From assembly GCF_000276665.1 (NCBI RefSeq), contig NW_004955427.1, forward strand, positions 879,843 through 943,842: a stretch of DNA of 64,000 bases, in the 5' to 3' direction. The notes under the pieces are model-generated. The model was given only the letters and a program-made list of their open reading frames with translations, was not told the DNA's origin and searched no databases. Every line of letters begins with the position of its first letter. Position 1 is the stretch's first letter. The position numbers were made by a program, and so were the translations under genes. Below, piece by piece: positions 59,330 to 64,000 of the stretch. The DNA is from Chinchilla lanigera. Lineage: Eukaryota; Chordata; Mammalia; Rodentia; Chinchillidae.

Positions 59330-60180
59330 TGGTACATTCTACATCCTGATCTCTTTGTTTCTCCTGCCTGGAGTAATTGATAGTTCTCCCATTTCTCCTT
59401 CTACTTGTCAAAATTTATTCCCCATTTAAGACCTGTGGTGGATTAACTACTGGTCATCTTGTAACATCCAGTTTAACTGAATCAGCATGGTTCTGGGTGT
59501 GGAGGACCCACCTGAGGATTGCTGCCAACAACATAAGAGGAGAACTGAAGGGGAAGATGCTGTTGAATCTCCTGGAGATGCTTGTCACACTGGATTTCCT
59601 GTTATGAACTTGGCAGTTCTCATTATTAGAGGAGCTCGGGTCCTGTCACTGAGGATGGTTGTGGTTCTCTTCAGGGAAGCTCTGGTCCCAGTGCAGATCC
59701 CTCAACCTGATGGCACAGATCCTTCATCCCACTGATGCAGACTTTCTAGCTTCCAACACTGACCTTTCAGCCTTCCCAGTGCAGATCCTTGATGTAGACT
59801 TACATGAGACACTGTTCTGGGCTCTAGGCCTCCAGCTGAACTCATACAGGACATTGCTATGGAATCCAAGCTCTCAGCTGGATTCTTTGGCTCTCTACTA
59901 TGTCAGATCTTTTGTATTCTTTTGCATTTGACACTTTGGGTGAATATTATAAAATAATCCTACAAATTATGTGTCATGTATTAAATCTGTTCCCTGTAAA
60001 CTTTGACTAGTACAAGACCCAACTCAAATGTAGCCCTTGTTGTGAACCTGTCTTCCCATATACTACTAACTGCAACAAATATCTCTGTAGAGTTAAATTA
60101 GAATTCACTGCACATCTCTCAGATTTATGTACCTCAAAGGTAAAAGTCTTATTTGCTCTACAGCACATGAAACAGTAATT
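59330..60180 (+). repeat. L2 LINE 3' region, split by a solo LTR
   Basis: Left half: 'gtttctcctgcctggagtaa', 'tctccttctacttgtcaaaa', 'tttattccccatttaagacc'. Right half from 60015: 'agacccaactcaaatgtagc', then 'gaacctgtcttcccatatac'. The two halves join into the standard sense L2 text once the LTR and one TSD copy are removed. Confidence 0.7.
59434..60014 (+). mobile_element. Solo LTR (ERVL-like) with 5-bp TSD, inside L2
   Basis: A 581-bp insertion begins tgtggtgg and ends ctagtaca, so it has the TG...CA ends with a 3-base TGT/ACA inverted repeat. The exact 5-bp repeat agacc flanks it at 59429-59433 and 60015-60019. An ATTAAA-type polyadenylation signal near the right end (about 59978) suggests plus orientation. 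Three overlapping plus frames (59377-59607, 59487-59735, 59659-59931) lie in it and are not host genes. No gag, pol or env remains. It differs from the MaLR copies in this window; the family is not named. Confidence 0.8.
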
Positions 60181-60189
60181 ACAACAGCC

Positions 60190-60455
60190 AATAATAGCAA
60201 CAAACAAAATTTATACAGCCCTGGTTATGTGCCAGGCCTTGGTGTAATCCCTTTATATAGATAGATGATAGATAGATAGATAGATGGGTAGACAGGTAGA
60301 TAGATATATAGATAGATAGACAGATAGATAGATAACAGATAGATTTGCTTAATCCTCAGAATAACTATAGGTAGGTATATTATCCCTCTTCACAGAGCAG
60401 GAAAATGAGACATAGAAGGTAAGATAGTTGTCTAAATCATAAAAGTAGTAGTAAT
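60190..60455 (-). repeat. MIR SINE, antisense, with an internal GATA microsatellite
   Basis: Left part: 'caaaatttatacagccctgg', 'ttatgtgccaggccttggtg'. Right part: 'gcttaatcctcagaataact', 'ataggtaggtatattatccc', 'gagcaggaaaatgagacata'. The GATA run sits between them. Confidence 0.68.
60256..60345. repeat. (GATA)n/(GACA) microsatellite
   Basis: About 90 bp of imperfect GATA with GGTA, GACA and TATA interruptions. Likely polymorphic. Confidence 0.95.
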
Positions 60456-60459
60456 AATC

Positions 60460-62600
60460 TGTCTTCTTAAACACTTCATTGTACACCTCCTTAAAGATGT
60501 CTATGTGTTTATTGAATTGAACCACCAGAATTTTTTTATGTGAAGCATTGGAAATATGTTGCAATATTATTGACTTTATTTGAATGTTTAGTTTATAAAC
60601 AAAATGCAAAGGTGGTTACATTGGAAATGTCCACAGGTATGCCATCTTGCATAGACAAAAGTTGAGTGCCAACATTTAATAGAGGCTATGTTTGCTGAAG
60701 TTCAATATTATTTATATTTCAAGTGTGTTTAAGTTTGTGTTATTAATAGATTTGATAGCATTTTATTTCATGCTGATTTTTTTCTTGAAATGTGCAAAAA
60801 ATTTCAAAACTCTCTAAAATATTTCACACAAGCAAAGCTTAATGTTGAAAATTTCCACTGCAAGATCACTGGCACCTAGCCAAAGTCCAACCACCCTGGG
60901 AAGAAAAATGGTGTTTATGTTTGCCAAATTAAGCCAGATGAAGCTAGGGATATCTTAATGCTAATCAGGCATGATATCTACACATGGGAACCTGAAGAGG
61001 GAAGAGTGTCATATTTAATTTGGATTTTGTAACCACTCTCTCTTTCCTAATATGGATATTTTCTTCTACTTTTCATGGGCCAAATCACAACAGGAGGTCA
61101 TGCCTTTGCACTTTTCTTCCTAAAACTGAATAATCAAACAAGTAGGTCTATGTGGGGCATTGACCAAGTTCCTCTGGTTCCCTTGGGTCAACAATGGTGG
61201 TCTAATAAGGAGCACTATAAAAACAACCATAAATATTCCTGAATGAAGTATGGATATAAGACTATGGATTTATCCTTTTAAGGACATTCAGCCAGACTGC
61301 TCCTGATCTTTCTTAGCAAACTAGATGTTTTGCCTGTGTCTCTATGCTTTCATCACTAAGTAAGTCTTCAAGAGATTCTCAGACAAATCAGTAAGGGTAT
61401 GCTAATGAACATACCTCAGTTTAGCATTAGAGTTAAGCAATATCTTGATGCCAATTGTATTTACCCATGTTACATATGTATCCTATAATAACTACATCCT
61501 ACATTAAAGAGCAGCTGTAGTCCCAAGGATCTGACTAAAATAACCATGAACACTCAAAAAGTAACAAAATATAGGCTTTTAAAAGTGAACCAGCATCTAT
61601 ATAAATTGAGTCATACATATTTTTTCTACATTAGGGTAAAAATAAGTCACCCCCTAATGTCTCACTGCACAGTGATCCCCAGAGCAGCACTGGCATGCTA
61701 CAGTGCATCTCACATGCTCCCCTCCAGTCACACATTCTTTTCTTTGACCTATTACAAAAATGTTGGATGTCTTGTCTTCTATAGTTCACTGACTCAGTAG
61801 GAAACAACTGCATCAGTTAAAATGAATCTGGCTGGTTTGGGAAGTGCTAGCACGGTTTTTTCCACCTTAAAACATTTTATAACCAGACCTCTGAATTACT
61901 GTCTGTTCTGAATCACTATCTTCCGTCTAACTTTCTTTCCATCTTAGTATGTTCTCAAGAAGCACTTGAAAATTCCTATGATTTTTTAAGCTGGATACTG
62001 TGGAGAATTCTTACAAATGGAGTTCTTTCTGTTCTTGGTGACTACAGCTTTGTCTTTCCAACTAGTATCTCATTTGTCCACATACCCTTTTTGTCAGAAA
62101 AAGAGTAAGTGGGCAAGAAGAGCAAATGTATAAAAGTAGAAATGGGGTGTTACTTCAGAATTTATGTTTACAGTTCCAAACTCTATCTATTACTTGAAAT
62201 TAGCCTGATCTAGAAATAAAGGGTAGATGAATGTAAGCCTGGTCATTCTTAAGCTCATCTCTTGTGAATTCCTACTTAGTAACATTTTTTTGAATATATA
62301 ATAAATGTTAATGACATCACCAGAGTGTTCTTTCCGAACTAAAATTTTATACTCACTGTGAAAACTGCCAACTTCTTTCTTTGAGAACATAAAATTGCTA
62401 ATTTGAAGCCAGATTTTAATCTAGGTGGTATTTAGGAATACCCTAAAGCTGAGGCTAAAATTCATTTAATTTATTTAATAAATATATTTAATTAATATAG
62501 TCTATAAAGTAAATGAACTAAAAGAGTTCTACCTTCATTTCTTAATAGCAATTTCAGGTCTGGAAATATCCAAATTTTTATCTTGTAAGCAATAATAACT
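60460..62600. other. Unassigned AT-rich DNA
   Basis: No repeat or gene recognised. Opposing frames at 61546-61813 have no features. Confidence 0.4.
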
Positions 62601-62614
62601 CCATTATTACTTTT

Positions 62615-62769
62615 TTGTTCATTTGTTTGAGACAGGGTCTCACTATGCAGTTCAGGCTGGCCTTCAACTCAGAAGTGTAGCCCAACTTGGCCTTGAACTC
62701 ATGGTGATCCTCCTGCATCAGCTTCCCTAGTGCTTGGATTGCAGGTGTGAGCCACCATGCTGAACCAGG
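62615..62769 (-). mobile_element. B1-type SINE
   Basis: Antisense B1: 'gagacagggtctcactatgc', two 'caggctggccttcaactca'-type blocks, 'tcctcctgcatcagcttccc', 'gtgagccaccatgctgaacc'. A short direct repeat, ttactttt, at 62607-62614 and 62770-62777 is the probable TSD. Confidence 0.9.
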
Positions 62770-62954
62770 TTACTTTTAAATGAGTAAGGAAATCTATGAA
62801 TGAACAGGGGAGCAGAATTAATAATTGCTAGATTTATATGATATTTCCTAAAACTCATTATACTTTTTAAAGACTCCAACAAATAACACTGTGCTAACTG
62901 CATAATAAGTAGTTAGGTAAACAGAGTAAAGAGTATTTATGGAATAAGCAAATG

Positions 62955-63100
62955 TGTTATGATCTGAATATTTTTGTCCACTAAAATTCAAATGTTGAAA
63001 TCCTAATTTCCAAGATGACGGTATCAGTAGGTGTGGTACTTCAGAGGGTGATGATATCTTGAGGGCAAAACATTCTATGAATGAAATTAGTGTAAAAAAA
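62955..63100 (+). mobile_element. LTR (MaLR-like) 5' part, cut by an L1
   Basis: It starts tgttatgatctgaatatttt, matching the TGTTATGGTTTGAAT-type start of old ERVL/MaLR LTRs, and continues 'attcaaatgttgaaatccta', 'gatgacggtatcagtaggtg', 'atgaatgaaattagtgt'. The rest should resume beyond the L1, outside this window. Confidence 0.6.
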
Positions 63101-63104
63101 TTAG

Positions 63105-64000
63105 AGGTCTTGGCCTTGGCAGCTACCCGCCACACCCATAGTGTGTTGCTCCAGGCTGGGGGAAACACCGACCATCTTCGGGGAGCCCGAGGAGACTGGG
63201 CTCTGCCTCCCTGACCAGTGTGCAAGACAGGAGAAACCTCGGGCACCCTCTGGGGCCTCAGTGCCTACCCGCCACACCCATAGTGTGTTAACCCCAGCTG
63301 GGCTGCCATCACTCACCAGCACAGGAGCTACACTGAGCACTGGGGATCTCCAGACTCTCGCCCTGCCACTCACACACAATCAGGACAGTGAGAATGCACT
63401 ACAGGGAGTCTCTGGTTCTTCAAAATGACAAAACAAAGGAGCAAAGTGCAATCCCAGACCTCCACACCACCCAAAACAAGTCCAGGAGGCATCAACACAG
63501 AAGAACCTAGAAGTCATACACCTGGAATTTCTGAAATAATAGCAACTAAAGTAAAGAAACAACTCCATCAGGCCATAGAAGACATCAGATCAGAAATAAT
63601 GTCTCAGGTGAGAAAAGAAATGACAACAATAATGAGAGAAATGTTCAACATATACAAAGATGACATAGACAAGAACATAGAAGAGCATAGACCACTCAGC
63701 GAAACCTTCAGGGAACAATATAGAAAAGAACTAGAAGGTATGAAACAGATGCAAACAGATGTCCAGGAACTTAAAAATTCCATTGAAAGCTTGCAAAACC
63801 GCCTGAACAAAGCTGAAGACAGACTTTCAGACCTTGAAGACAGCATTGCCGCCAGTGAATGTGAAAGGAGGGATCTCTTAAAAACAAGAAGGAACCAGGA
63901 AACAAAAAATTCAACAACTGCAAGATGAAGCAAAGAGAAACAATGTCAGATTAATAGGTATTAATGAAAGAGCAGGTATCAACACAAATGACATAAAAAG
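63105..64000 (+). mobile_element. LINE-1 5' end (5' UTR and ORF1), runs off the window
   Basis: A sense L1 with part of its 5' UTR (63105-63424), then ORF1. The 5' UTR is GC-rich with an internal near-repeat: a block starting 'ctacccgccacacccatag' at 63123 recurs at 63265 (142 bp apart). This is reminiscent of repeated promoter monomers in rodent L1s. ORF2 and the 3' end lie beyond 64000. The readable frame suggests a fairly recent insertion. The UTR accounts for several spurious frames at 62848-63428. Confidence 0.88.
63425..63928 (+). pseudogene. LINE-1 ORF1 protein, N-terminal part, frameshifted
   Basis: ORF1p is the trimeric RNA-binding protein of the L1 ribonucleoprotein. The ATG at 63425 is the first in frame and follows the GC-rich UTR. 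Residues 1-45 form the basic, low-complexity N-terminus. Residues about 75-150 are a charged heptad coiled coil (leucine/isoleucine-spaced, rich in E, K, Q) that trimerises the protein. The frame stops at codon 168, but from about 63890 another frame reads the expected continuation (a -NNVRLIGI- block) to the window end. A one- or two-base indel near 63880-63900 probably broke it, or it is an assembly error. The RNA-recognition and C-terminal domains would lie at and beyond the window edge. Confidence 0.88.

Noticed and set aside
59434..59935. Three overlapping plus-strand frames resembling a small gene
   Set aside because: They fall inside a solo LTR with defined ends and TSD, and the frames overlap in different registers.
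62848..63246. 132-codon minus-strand frame and its neighbours at 63101-63428
   Set aside because: They span the junction between an old LTR and the L1 5' UTR and read the GC-rich UTR in wrong frames.
1..64000. Search for CRISPR-like regularly spaced repeats, operon-like gene runs or a novel multi-gene system
   Set aside because: No regularly spaced repeats and no adjacent same-strand coding genes. The sequence is mammalian intergenic or intronic DNA dominated by retroelements.

Overview
This is vertebrate nuclear DNA, most likely from a rodent. It is AT-rich, intron-like or intergenic, and holds no protein-coding gene I can support. The rodent call rests on four 7SL-derived B1-type SINEs and at least seven ID-type (tRNA-derived) SINEs, together with LINE-1, ERVL/MaLR LTRs and the older mammalian layer of MIR, L2, HAL1 and MER5. 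The ID and B1 variants look more like a squirrel-, guinea-pig- or beaver-related lineage than mouse or rat. That finer placement is a guess.

Layout. At 1-8 kb there are old MIR/L2 fragments, one B1 (1871-2012) and otherwise unassigned DNA. At 8-10.2 kb an antisense MaLR-type LTR is followed by a 5'-truncated L1 on the minus strand with a target-site duplication (TSD). At 12.3-12.6 kb an ID element sits inside a MER5 DNA transposon, next to a GAGACA-rich repeat. At 13-17 kb there are MIR, L1M and L2 relics and a (GT)21 microsatellite. At 18-19.7 kb lies a long decayed HAL1/L1M copy, followed by two sense ID elements. At 22-26 kb there are a B1 in a MIR, an ID with a perfect TSD, an L1 3'-UTR remnant, and an L2 split by a MaLR LTR. 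At 26-30.5 kb is a long unassigned tract with a hAT-like fragment, a faint minus-strand coding-like relic and an ID. At 30-38 kb are MaLR LTRs (one with an internal 73-bp duplication), a 65-bp tandem repeat and a 100-N assembly gap that starts inside an ID. At 38-41.7 kb an antisense ancient L1 is cut by a B1, followed by a long L2 3' end. At 42-47 kb an old L1M is interrupted by a younger, internally inverted (twin-primed) L1. At 50.5-50.9 kb an L1 3'-UTR module appears twice in tandem. At 55-60 kb there are two solo LTRs with 5-bp TSDs, one inside an L2. At the right edge is the promoter-proximal end and ORF1 of a fairly recent L1.

The open reading frames of 60-169 codons are explained by repeats or chance, except the two L1 coding fragments. 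No operon, CRISPR array, rRNA, functional tRNA or undescribed multi-gene system is visible. The interesting content is the nested insertion history and structural oddities of retroelements, plus a few non-repeat stretches that could be conserved noncoding elements or gene relics. All repeat names come from reading and recalled family features, not a database search.
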